NCBI RefSeq assembly: GCF_003958635.1
Contig: NZ_RSEK01000017.1
Location: 1-32,072, forward strand
Length of the DNA: 32,072 bases
Direction of reading: 5' to 3'
Origin: Altericroceibacterium xinjiangense
GTDB taxonomy: Bacteria > Pseudomonadota > Alphaproteobacteria > Sphingomonadales > Sphingomonadaceae
The notes below the pieces were generated by a model. It made no database searches. It saw nothing but the letters and a program-made list of their open reading frames with translations, and had not been told where the DNA came from. Below, in pieces: positions 14,773 through 23,800 of the stretch (its first letter is position 1; each line of letters opens with the position of its first letter). A program made the position numbers and the translations under genes.

Positions 14773-17007
14773 ATGCCACCAGCTGCCTTCATGAATACGC
14801 CGACCGGACTGAGCGCGAAGGTCAATTCCGCCGCTCTTGCGGCAGGTCTCGGTGTTCTCACGCTGACCTTCGGTGTTGTCGGCCTGATGTTCTGGTCAAC
14901 AAGTTCGGTAGACGAGCTCGCCGGCAGGCGGCAGCACAAGCTGGTGGCGAAAGTCCTCGCAGAAAGTACCGTTCGCATAGCCCACGATCAGGAAGGTGTT
15001 ACGGTCTGGGACGATGCCGTCAACGAGGTGCGCAGGGAGAGGCTTGACCTCGACTGGCTCGATCAGAATGTCGGCATCTGGATGCATGGCTACTACGGTC
15101 ACGATGCGGCCTTCGTGCTCGATCCTGCAAACCGGCCGATCTACAGCATGATCGAGGGGGCTCGCCGAACTCCGCAGGATTTTGCAAGCATGGCTGACGA
15201 GATGATCCCGCTCGTTGCCGACCTGCGCGAACTGCAACAAGCTGCGGATACTGATCTTCCCGAAGGTCAGCTTACCCCCGGTGTCACCGACATTCTCATG
15301 GTCAACGCTCATCCGTCCGTCGTCAGCGTGAAGCCGATCGTGTCGGATACCGGTGAAATCGAGCAACCTTTGGGCAAAGAGTTCGTCCACATCTCCGTCC
15401 GCAGACTCGATGGCAGCTTCATCGAGGCGGTCCGCGGCGATTACGGGATAGAGGATGCGCGCTTCGTCCACACGGCAGCGCTCCGCCCCGGCGAAACAGC
15501 GCAGCCCCTGCGTTCGCGCGCCGGAGACATCATCGGCTACATCGCATGGCGGCCATTTCAGCCCGGACAGACAGTTTTCATGCGGCTGGCGCCCGTCTTC
15601 ATGAGCGCCGCTGCCTTGATGGCAAGCATCCTCTTCTTGCTTATGCGCCGCGTAGCGCGCCGGACGCGGGAGCTGAATGAAAGCAACGCCGCTGTCGAAC
15701 ACCTGGCATTCCATGATGTGCTGACCGGGCTTCCTAACCGTGCCCTGTTCGAAGACCGGTTGACCCATGCCCTTGCCGTGCTGCGGCGTACCGCCGAACG
15801 GCCGGTCGCCCTGCTTTTTCTCGATCTCGATCGCTTCAAGATGGTCAATGACACGCTTGGTCACGCAGCGGGCGATGAACTGATCCGTGAGTTTGCCCGG
15901 CGGCTTTCCTCCACCATCCGCGCCAGCGATACCGCCGCTCGACTGGGCGGTGACGAATTCGCGATCATCCAGACTGACATCTCATCGGCCGATGACATCG
16001 AGGACCTGTGCAAGAGGATCGTGAAGTCCGCGTCCGAGCCATTCCTCATCAGCGGCAGCCGGGTTCACATCGGCGTCAGTATCGGTGTAGCGCTTGCGGG
16101 AAAGGACGGTCTCGATGCCGAGGAGCTTGCCCGGTGCGCTGACATCGCACTTTATGAGGTAAAGGCGCAGGGGCGCGGCCACTATGTCTTGTTCAATCCC
16201 GTTATGGACGAGCCAATCCGCGCAAGACAGCATGCGGAGAAGGACCTTCGGGCAGCGCTCGATGCTGGCGATCAGCTATCGCTGGTCTACCAGCCCACCT
16301 ATTCAGCGGCGGACGGTTCTGTTGCAGGCGTGGAGGCATTGCTCCGCTGGCAGCACCCCGAAAGCGGGAACGTGCCCCCAGCCGTGTTCATCCCGATGGC
16401 CGAAGAGATCGGGCTGATCGAGCCGCTCGGAGACTGGGTGCTCGCCCAGGCCTGCCGGGATGCCCGCGCCTGGCCCATCCCCACCATCTCGATCAATGTC
16501 TCTCCCGTCCAGCTGCGCAATCCTCTTTTCGCGCGCCGTACGATGTCGATCATCCAGGATGCAGGAATAGATCCGGGCCGTCTTGAACTGGAGGTCACCG
16601 AAACGGCCGTCATGGAACAGGCTGGCCAGTGCGCGCTTAACCTGCGCATGCTGCGCGAGTTCGGCATCCGGGTTGCGCTGGACGACTTCGGCACCGGCTA
16701 TTCTTCCTTCAGCCACTTCAATGCGCTGGAAGTTGACCGCGTGAAGATCGACCGTACCTTCGTGGCCAGGATCGACGATCAGGGCGGCGGCAGCGCGATC
16801 ATCCAGGCCATCGTGAAACTCGCCCACGCCAGCGGCTTCCGCATCACGGCAGAAGGCGTGGAGACAGACGACCAGAAAACGTTTCTTGAACGCATTGGCT
16901 GCGACGACCTGCAGGGATTTCTGCTGGATTACCCGATGAACGCCGGCGAGATCGGCACGCGCTTCGGCACCGGCGAGACGCAATCCTCCGAGGCGCTCAC
17001 AATCTAG
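14773..17007 (+). CDS. Membrane-bound GGDEF-EAL protein with CHASE4-like periplasmic sensor
   Basis: The 744-residue protein has a transmembrane helix (about 14-40) and a periplasmic domain of CHASE4 type (about 45-265: VTVWDDAVNEV, LDWLDQNVGIWMHGYYGHD, FVLDPANRPIYSM). A second helix (about 268-293) is followed by GGDEF (about 310-470) and EAL (about 490-735). The diguanylate cyclase signature GGDEF (392-396) is intact, with an inhibitory-site R-x-x-D five residues before it (IRASD). The EAL part keeps E521-A-L, SINVSP, LEVTET, DDFGTGYSSF, VKIDR, TAEGVET and LQGFLL, so both synthesis and hydrolysis of c-di-GMP are possible. Start chosen at ATG 14773 with GGAG 8 bases upstream; a TTG further up and ATG 14791 are alternatives. 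No terminator is visible downstream. Confidence 0.9.
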   Translation: MPPAAFMNTPTGLSAKVNSAALAAGLGVLTLTFGVVGLMFWSTSSVDELAGRRQHKLVAKVLAESTVRIAHDQEGVTVWDDAVNEVRRERLDLDWLDQNVGIWMHGYYGHDAAFVLDPANRPIYSMIEGARRTPQDFASMADEMIPLVADLRELQQAADTDLPEGQLTPGVTDILMVNAHPSVVSVKPIVSDTGEIEQPLGKEFVHISVRRLDGSFIEAVRGDYGIEDARFVHTAALRPGETAQPLRSRAGDIIGYIAWRPFQPGQTVFMRLAPVFMSAAALMASILFLLMRRVARRTRELNESNAAVEHLAFHDVLTGLPNRALFEDRLTHALAVLRRTAERPVALLFLDLDRFKMVNDTLGHAAGDELIREFARRLSSTIRASDTAARLGGDEFAIIQTDISSADDIEDLCKRIVKSASEPFLISGSRVHIGVSIGVALAGKDGLDAEELARCADIALYEVKAQGRGHYVLFNPVMDEPIRARQHAEKDLRAALDAGDQLSLVYQPTYSAADGSVAGVEALLRWQHPESGNVPPAVFIPMAEEIGLIEPLGDWVLAQACRDARAWPIPTISINVSPVQLRNPLFARRTMSIIQDAGIDPGRLELEVTETAVMEQAGQCALNLRMLREFGIRVALDDFGTGYSSFSHFNALEVDRVKIDRTFVARIDDQGGGSAIIQAIVKLAHASGFRITAEGVETDDQKTFLERIGCDDLQGFLLDYPMNAGEIGTRFGTGETQSSEALTI

Positions 17008-17250
17008 GATTCGCAGCCCCCGAGATCGGCGCCTTCGAGCAGCGCAGAAGCAGCCTCGGCCATTGCCGACAAATAATCGGTAGCGCTGCAGAAAGCTGTC
17101 TAGGCCGCAATCTCATGCGGGCAAGAGCTCGGCAAAGGCAGGGTCAGGAGTGCCCCGGGCTCAGCCACACCGCCTGCGGGATCGGAGCCGGTTACGCGGG
17201 GCCGCTTTCCCTGCGTGAATTGCCGCGGCGACTTTGCTGCTTCGGCGCCC

Positions 17251-18117
17251 TCAGGGACGCGAGAACTTCGCCAGCGTCTCCGCCGTGCTCGCTGCAAAGC
17301 GCGCGCTGACAATGGCTGCAAGATCCGGGACGATCGCCACATCCTTCTTGATGCGATCGCGCAGCATGGCCGATGTCTTCGACTTGAGAAGCTCCTGCGG
17401 GATGACATCTTCCAGCCGCTCCCGGTGGCCCTGAACCACTGCGCCAGCGTCCAGGCGCGCGTTTCGCGCCGACGCGGGCGGGAGATCGCGGATGGCTCCG
17501 AGCGCATCCAGCCGGTCCAGCATGCGCCATGCCGGAAACGGATCGCCATCCGTGTAGTCGTGCACGATCAGCGGATGGGTCGTCCTTTCGGCAAATTCCG
17601 ATATGTAGCGCGCGTGATCGAAGCAGAAGCCCCAGTACGGGGTGCCGGGCCCTCCCCTCAAAGGGTCCGGGATCAGAACCATTCCGTCGCGCATCACTGC
17701 GTAGAACAGCTCCAATGCTCCGGAAAACACATGATACTGAAGCTGCGCATGCAGACTGCTGTAGTATTCCCCGGCGTCGCGCAGGCACATGTGCCACTCG
17801 ATCTGCTCAACGCCGGCCGCTCTCGCCGCATCCTCGATAGCCGTTACTGTGCCCGGATCGAAGATGATCCCCTCGAGGTCCTCGGATGACAGGATCGTGG
17901 TATGGCAGCCAAGCTGGCGAGCCGTTTCTAGCATGGAGGTCAACGGGGCCATGTCCCCGCGCAGCATCGTCCAGGCGGCTTCGTGATGGGCGGGATACCC
18001 CGCCTGCTTCTGGTAGTAGACGCCCCTCTCGAGAAGCGCTTCATGATTGTCGTTCATCAGGTGCTGAAGGTAGGTAGAAGCTGTCTTGTGCAGGCCCATG
18101 TGTACGTAAAGTCGCAT
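17251..18117 (-). CDS. Sulfotransferase-like protein (PAPS-dependent family)
   Basis: The 288-residue protein opens with MRLYVHMGLHKTASTYLQHL. The G-L-H-K-T-A-S-T segment is the 5'-phosphosulfate-binding loop of P-loop sulfotransferases (usual form GxxKTGTT). Further landmarks are ILSSEDLEGI (position of the conserved acid after strand 3) and W-H-M-C-L-R-D, which corresponds to the strand leading to the 3'-phosphate-binding Arg/Ser. There is no signal peptide. The acceptor is unknown. The gene lies 132 bases downstream of the exopolysaccharide priming transferase on the same strand, so sulfation of a glycan is a reasonable guess. It may not be in the same transcript, since a GC-rich hairpin (18208-18229) lies between. 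Start at ATG 18117; AGGAG is 13 bases away, rather far. Confidence 0.72.
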   Translation of the reverse strand: MRLYVHMGLHKTASTYLQHLMNDNHEALLERGVYYQKQAGYPAHHEAAWTMLRGDMAPLTSMLETARQLGCHTTILSSEDLEGIIFDPGTVTAIEDAARAAGVEQIEWHMCLRDAGEYYSSLHAQLQYHVFSGALELFYAVMRDGMVLIPDPLRGGPGTPYWGFCFDHARYISEFAERTTHPLIVHDYTDGDPFPAWRMLDRLDALGAIRDLPPASARNARLDAGAVVQGHRERLEDVIPQELLKSKTSAMLRDRIKKDVAIVPDLAAIVSARFAASTAETLAKFSRP

Positions 18118-18207
18118 TGTGAGAGAGTGTCTCCTGCCGAACCGGGGTACTCCCCCTTATAGGCGATTGTCCGGGCCGGGGACTGAACGCGCACCGGGAT
18201 TGTCAAC

Positions 18208-18229
18208 GCGCCCGCTGACCTGCGGGCGC
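18208..18229 (-). terminator. GC-rich hairpin between the exopolysaccharide transferase and sulfotransferase genes
   Basis: GCGCCCGC (18208-18215) and GCGGGCGC (18222-18229) are perfect inverted repeats around a 6-base loop, 20 bases after the stop of the upstream minus-strand gene. No T-run follows. On the minus strand a TTGACA follows directly, which could be a -35 for the sulfotransferase gene. The hairpin may be a weak terminator or RNA-stabilising end. Confidence 0.45.
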
Positions 18230-18249
18230 CGGGACGTTGCTCCCGTGCC

Positions 18250-19689
18250 TCAGTAGGCCGTCCGATTTTGCAGCAGGCTCAGCGGCGTGCGCAGCAGGAT
18301 CATCAGATCAAGCCAGATCGACCAGTTCTCGATGTAGTAGAGGTCGTGCTCGAAGCGGGCGTGAAGCTTGTCGGCCACGTCAATTTCGCCCCGGAGACCG
18401 TGAATCTGCGCCCACCCGGTGATGCCCGGCGGCAACCGGTGCCGAGCCGAGTAGCCGTCGACAATGGTGGAGAAACGCTCTTGCCGGCTCGACAGGGCAT
18501 CGACAGCATGCGGCCGCGGCCCGACGAGGGACAATTGCCCGGAAAGGACATTGAACAGCTGCGGCAGTTCATCGATCGAACTGCGCCGCAGAAACCGCCC
18601 GACGCGAGTAACCCGCGGATCGTTGCGGGTCACGACGCGGCGCGCGGTGGGGTCCATCGCCTCGACGTACATCGATCGAAACTTCAGCACGTTGATGATC
18701 CGGTCGTTATACCCGTGCCGCTTCTGCCGGAAAAATACGGGCCCCCTGGTTTCAAGCCGGATCGCAATAGCGGCGACGACCATCACCGGCCACAGGACGC
18801 AGAGCGCCATTGCCGCACCGATGACGTCGAAGGCTCTCTTCACCAGGCGCCGCTCTGCCGCAAAGGTGCCGCGGATCGCCGGGATAAGCGGATCACGCGA
18901 CCGGGGCGCGAATGCGTAGTTCTGGCTGAAGGCCGACAGACGAACCTCGACAGGCAGAACCTTGAAGGAGTTCAACAGCCAATTGATCCGCTCTTCAGCC
19001 TCCAGCGGCAGGGAGATGATCACCATGTCGATCTCCGACTGCCGGACGAATTCGATCAGCTCGTCATAGCCGCCGATCTTCGGAACCCCGAGGACCTGAA
19101 GCGGCGAGCGAACATCGTCCCGATCGTCGAAAATCCCGCAGATGTGCACATCGGAGTTCGCTCGAGCGGCCAACCCCCGGATGAGTCTCACGGCATGTTC
19201 ACCGCCGCCGGCAACGACCGCCCGGCGCTGGGCAAGCCCGGCGTCGATGATCCAGGCGACGACTTGGGCCTCCACCAGGCGAATGGGGATCACGACGGCA
19301 GCAACGGAGACGGCAGCGGCGAGAAGGAAATCAAAGGCCTCGGTATGGGGCAACGACACTCCGGCAAGCGCTACCGGCCCGGCCAGAGCGAAAAAGGCCC
19401 AAAACGCCGCCTGCCAGGGCTTGCGCAGGGACCTCAGACTGTAACCATCGCCGAACGCCAGAAGCGCTATCGAAGCAGCGGCAGTCATGAACCCTCTGAT
19501 CGCCGCGTCCAACGGCTCGAAGTCAGGGGGCGCGAGGGAGCCATACTGCGCAAACCACAAGGCTGTGGCGAACGTTGGCAAGTCCAGAGCAATCGCGAGA
19601 AATGCGAGCCAGACGGGTGCCAGCGTAGGACGCTGCAACCCGCCCGCGACATTGGCGGCGGCTTCGTTCAACCCGAACACGTGGCGCAT
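18250..19689 (-). CDS. Undecaprenyl-phosphate sugar-1-phosphate transferase (WcaJ/exopolysaccharide priming type)
   Basis: The 479-residue inner-membrane protein has about four N-terminal transmembrane segments (within 25-150), a Rossmann-like CoA-binding-type middle (RAVVAGGGEHAVRLIRGL, GIFDDRDD), one further helix (about 290-312) and the C-terminal bacterial sugar transferase domain. That domain shows KRAFDVIGAAMAL, GPVFFRQKRHGYN, VLKFRSMY, the catalytic D-E-L-P-Q-L-F-N-V-L, LVGPRPHA and PGITGWAQIHGLRGE. It should transfer glucose-1-phosphate (or another hexose-1-phosphate) to undecaprenyl phosphate, the first step of exopolysaccharide assembly. No other polysaccharide genes are next to it except the sulfotransferase-like gene. 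GGGAAG lies 8 bases before the ATG and abuts a leader hairpin (19704-19724). Confidence 0.92.
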   Translation of the reverse strand: MRHVFGLNEAAANVAGGLQRPTLAPVWLAFLAIALDLPTFATALWFAQYGSLAPPDFEPLDAAIRGFMTAAASIALLAFGDGYSLRSLRKPWQAAFWAFFALAGPVALAGVSLPHTEAFDFLLAAAVSVAAVVIPIRLVEAQVVAWIIDAGLAQRRAVVAGGGEHAVRLIRGLAARANSDVHICGIFDDRDDVRSPLQVLGVPKIGGYDELIEFVRQSEIDMVIISLPLEAEERINWLLNSFKVLPVEVRLSAFSQNYAFAPRSRDPLIPAIRGTFAAERRLVKRAFDVIGAAMALCVLWPVMVVAAIAIRLETRGPVFFRQKRHGYNDRIINVLKFRSMYVEAMDPTARRVVTRNDPRVTRVGRFLRRSSIDELPQLFNVLSGQLSLVGPRPHAVDALSSRQERFSTIVDGYSARHRLPPGITGWAQIHGLRGEIDVADKLHARFEHDLYYIENWSIWLDLMILLRTPLSLLQNRTAY

Positions 19690-20099
19690 TGTTCTAGCTT
19701 CCCGTCAAAAAAGGCCGCCTTGACTGCGTAAAGAGGTGCGCCTCGCGAGGTGTTCGCAAGCCGATCCAGCACGAAGCTGACCCCGCGCCTTCCTCCTATT
19801 TCTAGGAAAGTCTCTCGGGCCGGGCCAAACGGCTGCGCAAGTTTCCTTCGCTCGCAACCCCAGCGGTGAGGCGGATACTGGAATGGACTGGCTCGTATCC
19901 CGTGGCGGGACGTGGCCCTGCCCTGCCCGCAATGGAACCGCCACGGCGCCTTCGCCCCGGCGGGGCCGAAACAGCACCCCTTGCCCACGACTTCGGAGAC
20001 CGCGAAGAACGAAGCTATCGCGTGACCTTGCGCGACACCTTCCGCCCGGCCGGCACTGCAAGGCTTGCAAGGTTCGTGCGCGGGCGCCAATCAGCCGCG
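19690..20099. other. Divergent intergenic region, exopolysaccharide transferase / trmL
   Basis: These 410 bases hold no gene that I can support. The plus frame of trmL is open back to 19866, but this extension is Arg/Pro-rich and lacks family sequence. Structures seen are the palindrome-like GTCAAAAAAGG...CCTTGAC at 19704-19724 and TCCTA-(TTTC)-TAGGA at 19794-19807, which reads as a GAAA-loop hairpin on the minus strand. Confidence 0.4.
19704..19724 (-). promoter_or_regulatory. Leader hairpin next to the exopolysaccharide transferase ribosome binding site
   Basis: On the minus strand GTCAAGG-(CGG)-CCTT, then TTTTGAC, folds with outer GTCAA/TTGAC and inner AAGG/CCTT arms and a small bulge. 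It ends directly at the GGGAAG ribosome binding site (19698-19703), 14 bases before the ATG. It could be an attenuator or a translation-control hairpin; it may also be chance. Confidence 0.3.
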
Positions 20100-20552
20100 A
20101 TGCGCATTGCCCTTTTCGAGCCGGAAATTGCCGGAAACGTCGGCGCCATTCTGCGCCTTGGCGCCTGCCTCGGGGCGGCTGTGGACCTGATCGAGCCCAT
20201 GGGGTTCGAGTGGGACGATCGACGAGTCAGGCGGACTGCCATGGACTATATAGATCATGTCACCATCGCACGTCATGCCGGCTTCGACGCGTTCAAGGCG
20301 GCTCTCGGTTCACGAAGGCTGGTGCTGTTCACCACCAAGACCCGTCAATCGGCCTTCGATTTCAGCTTCATGGCCGATGACGTCCTGCTCTTTGGGAAGG
20401 AGAGCGCGGGCGTGCCTGCTGCTGTAGCCGACGCGTGCGATGCGCGGGTGCGCATTCCGATCCGGCCGCAGGTACGCTCGATGAATGTCGCCACATCAGC
20501 GGCGCTTGCGCTGGGCGAAGCCTTGCGCCAGACCGCGACTTTACCGAGCTGA
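20100..20552 (+). CDS. trmL: tRNA (cytidine/uridine-2'-O-)-methyltransferase TrmL
   Basis: The 150-residue protein is a minimal SPOUT methyltransferase of the TrmL type. It begins MRIALFEPEIAGNVGAILRL, corresponding to the family's I-P-x-N-x-G-x-x-x-R motif. It then shows VDLIEPMGFEWDDRRVRRTAMDY, VLLFGKESAGVPA (SAM-binding knot) and IPIRPQVRSMNVATSAALALGEALRQ (knot and dimer helix). TrmL methylates the 2'-OH of the wobble nucleotide 34 in tRNA-Leu isoacceptors. The start at 20100 is chosen from the family N-terminus; the ribosome binding site is weak. Length matches the family (about 150-160). A candidate terminator follows the stop. Confidence 0.92.
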   Translation: MRIALFEPEIAGNVGAILRLGACLGAAVDLIEPMGFEWDDRRVRRTAMDYIDHVTIARHAGFDAFKAALGSRRLVLFTTKTRQSAFDFSFMADDVLLFGKESAGVPAAVADACDARVRIPIRPQVRSMNVATSAALALGEALRQTATLPS

Positions 20553-20554
20553 CT

Positions 20555-20590
20555 GCCGGACCTCCTTGTAGTCGCCGTCCGGCCAGTTTT
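20555..20590 (+). terminator. Candidate terminator after trmL
   Basis: GCCGGAC (20555-20561) pairs with GTCCGGC (20577-20583) around a 15-base loop, followed by CAGTTTT. It starts 2 bases after the trmL stop. The T-run is short. The rest of 20591-20845 shows no supported gene or clear promoter. Confidence 0.55.
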
Positions 20591-20845
20591 CCCCGACACC
20601 GCGGCGATGGTGCTTGCCAGTCGCCACCATGCGGTTACGGCTTGGCTTCATCCCGCTGATCTTCGCGAGCCGGATTCACACAGGACATCCGACGAGAGCG
20701 GTCCCTCCGGGCCGCAACTGTTCGATCTCGAACCGCGCCGCCGGGTTGGCGAAGCCTGGCGCAGCTAAACCTTGGCGACTACCCACCGCTACGGCTAAGA
20801 GGCTCCGGCCCGGGGGGGTCATCAGTCAGGATCAGTGTCCTTTCG

Positions 20846-23800
20846 ATGAGCGATCGCGAACAGATTTCAAGCTCACTGCCTCGTGGCGGAAATTCGCTGC
20901 CCCTTTGCCTGGAGGGCGGAGGCGCAGCCGGCGCGCTCCTCCGCGCGCATGACTGGTCTTCCACCCCGCTCGGGCCGCCACAGACATGGCCATTGGCACT
21001 CAAGACGCTTGTAAGCGTGATGCTCGGCTCGAGCCAGCCCATGTTCGTGGCCTGGGGCCAAGAGCGAACCCTCCTTTACAACGATTCCTACAGCGAAATC
21101 CTCGCGTCCAAGCACCCGGCAGCCATGGCGCGGGACTTTCTCGACGTCTGGCAGGAGATCAGGGGCGATCTTCTTCCGATCGTGGAGAAAGCCTACCGCG
21201 GTGAGCCTGTGCAGATGGATCACATCGAGCTCTGGATGGAACGCAAGGGCTTCCGTGAGGAGACTCACTTCGCCTTCTCCTACACTCCGGTGCGCGGTGA
21301 GAGTGGCGAGATCGATGGGATCTTCAGCGTTTGCCAGGAGACAACCGCGCAAGTGCTTGTAGACCGCAGGCTGCGGGAAAGCGAAGCCCGGGCTCAGGCC
21401 TATGCAAGCCGGGTGAGGCTGGCCCTCGACGCGGGAGCGATCATCGGCACCTGGTTCTGGGATCTCCCGACCGACCGGTTCACCGTTGACGAGCAATTTG
21501 CAGGAGCCTTCGGGATAGACCCCGAGCTCGGCCGCAGCGGGCTGAGCCTGGAGCAAGTGATTGCAACCGTTCACCCGGACGACAAGCCCGGGCTGATCGC
21601 CGCAATCGATGAGGCGATTGGCCGCGGCGGGCCGTATGCTCACCAATACCGCGTGCGGCGCAGCGACGGGAACTACTACTGGATCGAGGCGAATGGGCGC
21701 GTCGAGATGGCGGAAGACGGGACGGCCCTGAGCTTCCCCGGCGTCCTTCTCGATGTTGAAGAACAGCGCCGGATCGAAAGCGCCCTTCGCGCCAGCGAGG
21801 AGTTCAACCGCCGGGTGCTGGCGAGTTCTTCCGACTGCATCAAGGTGCTCGATCTGCAAGGGCGGCTCGAGTTCATGTCGGAAGGCGGCAAAGGCGTCAT
21901 GGAAGTCGATGACTTCGACGCGATCAGCGGCGCCGTGTGGCCGGATTTCTGGCACGGTGAAGAAAAAGCCAAAGCGCTGGGAGCTATCGACCAGGCCAAG
22001 ACTGGCGGCACAGGAAGATTTCAAGGCTTCGCCGCCACGGTGAAGGGAAGCCCCCGCTGGTGGGACGTTGCGGTCACGCCGATCAACGATGCCGAAGGAA
22101 GGGCTGAAAAGCTCCTCGCCGTTTCCCGCGACATCACCGCCGCCATGGAGGCCGAAACAGCGTTGCGCGAGACGTCAAGAAGGCTCGACGCGATACTGAA
22201 CAACACCCGCGAGGCCGTGTTCCTGATGGATCATGAGCAGCACTGCGTCTACGCCAACGCCGCAGCCGAGAGACTGACCGGCTACCGCTTCGAGGACATG
22301 GAAGGGCGGCCGCTGCACGACGTGGTCCACCACAAGAAGCCGGACGGCTCGCCTTATCCGATCGAGGAATGCCCGATCGATCGCGCTTTTCCCGAACGCG
22401 CGCAGATGAGCGGAGAGGAACTGTTCGTCGCGCCTGACGGATCGCTCTACCCCGTTGCCTTCACAGCGAGCCCTCTGCTCGACGAGGAGGGAAATGCCGT
22501 CGGGACCGTCATCGAAGCGCGCAACATCGTCGAGGAGAAAGCACGCGACGAAGCGCTGAAGGAGCAAACCCGCGTATTGCAGACCCTGAACCGCACGGGA
22601 GCAGCCGTTGCGGCCGACCTCGATCTGCAACGTGTGGTGCAAACCGTCACCGACGCAGGGGTCGAGCTGACGGGCGCAAGGTTCGGGGCCTTCTTCTACA
22701 ACGTCCTGAACGAGGCTGGAGAAGCCTTCATGCTCTACACCCTGTCGGGCGCCGACCGCTCCCAGTTCGAGAGCTTCGGGATGCCGCGGCCCACCGCCGT
22801 GTTCAAGCCTACGTTCGATGGGACGGGCGTCGTGAGGTCGGACGACATCCTTGCCGATCCACGCTACGGGAAGAACGCGCCGCACCGCGGTATGCCCCAG
22901 GGACACCTGCCCGTCCGCAGCTATCTTGCCGTTTCCGTAACCTCTCGTTCGGGCGAGGTCGTCGGCGGCCTGCTCTTCGGCCATCCCGAACCCGGCCGGT
23001 TCAGCGAAGGCCATGAAACGTTGATGGTCGGGATCGCGGCGCAGGCTTCCATCGCGATCGACAATGCCCGCCTCTATCAGTCAGCGCAGCGTGAGATCGG
23101 GGAACGCCGCCGCGCCGAGGAGAGGCTGCGCGAGTTCAACGACACTCTCGCACAACGCGTAGCCGAGGAAGTCGCTGAGCGAGCCAAAGCGGAGGAGGCG
23201 TTGCGGCAGGCACAGAAAATGGAGGCGGTTGGCCAACTCACAGGCGGGATCGCTCACGATTTCAACAACCTGCTGACGGTCGTCACCGGCAACATCGACA
23301 TGGCGGCGCGCGCGATCGAGGCAACCGGTCAACCGGACGCACGCGCCAGCCGCGCGCTGGGGAATGCCCTCAAGGGAGCGGAGCGCGCCGCTGCGCTGAC
23401 GCAGCGCCTGCTTGCCTTCTCACGCCGCCAGCCGCTCTCGCCCAAGGCGCTCGATGCCGATCGCCTGGTCGCGGACATGTCGGATCTGTTGAACCGGGCA
23501 CTGGGGGAGACCGTGAGGCTTGAGATCGTATCGAGCCCCAGCTTGTGGCGCATAGAGGCCGATCCGAACCAGCTTGAAGCCGCCATCCTGAACCTGGCGG
23601 TAAACGCCAGGGACGCCATGCCCCGAGGCGGAACGCTTACGGTCGAGACGGCCAACGCCCGGCTGGACGAAGCCTATGCCGCAGAACATGCCGAGGTGGC
23701 ACCCGGGCAGTACGTGGTCATTGCCGTTACCGACACGGGAGTGGGCATGTCCCGGGAAACGGCTGCCCGGGTGTTTGAACCCTTCTTCACGACGAAAGAG

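Noticed and set aside
19866-20099. N-terminal extension of TrmL
   Set aside because: TrmL proteins start at the MRIALFEPEIAGN segment; the upstream residues are Arg/Pro-rich and unlike the family.
20614-20952. 112-residue plus frame before the hybrid kinase
   Set aside because: It overlaps the kinase start in another frame, is basic and repetitive in composition, and has no ribosome binding site.
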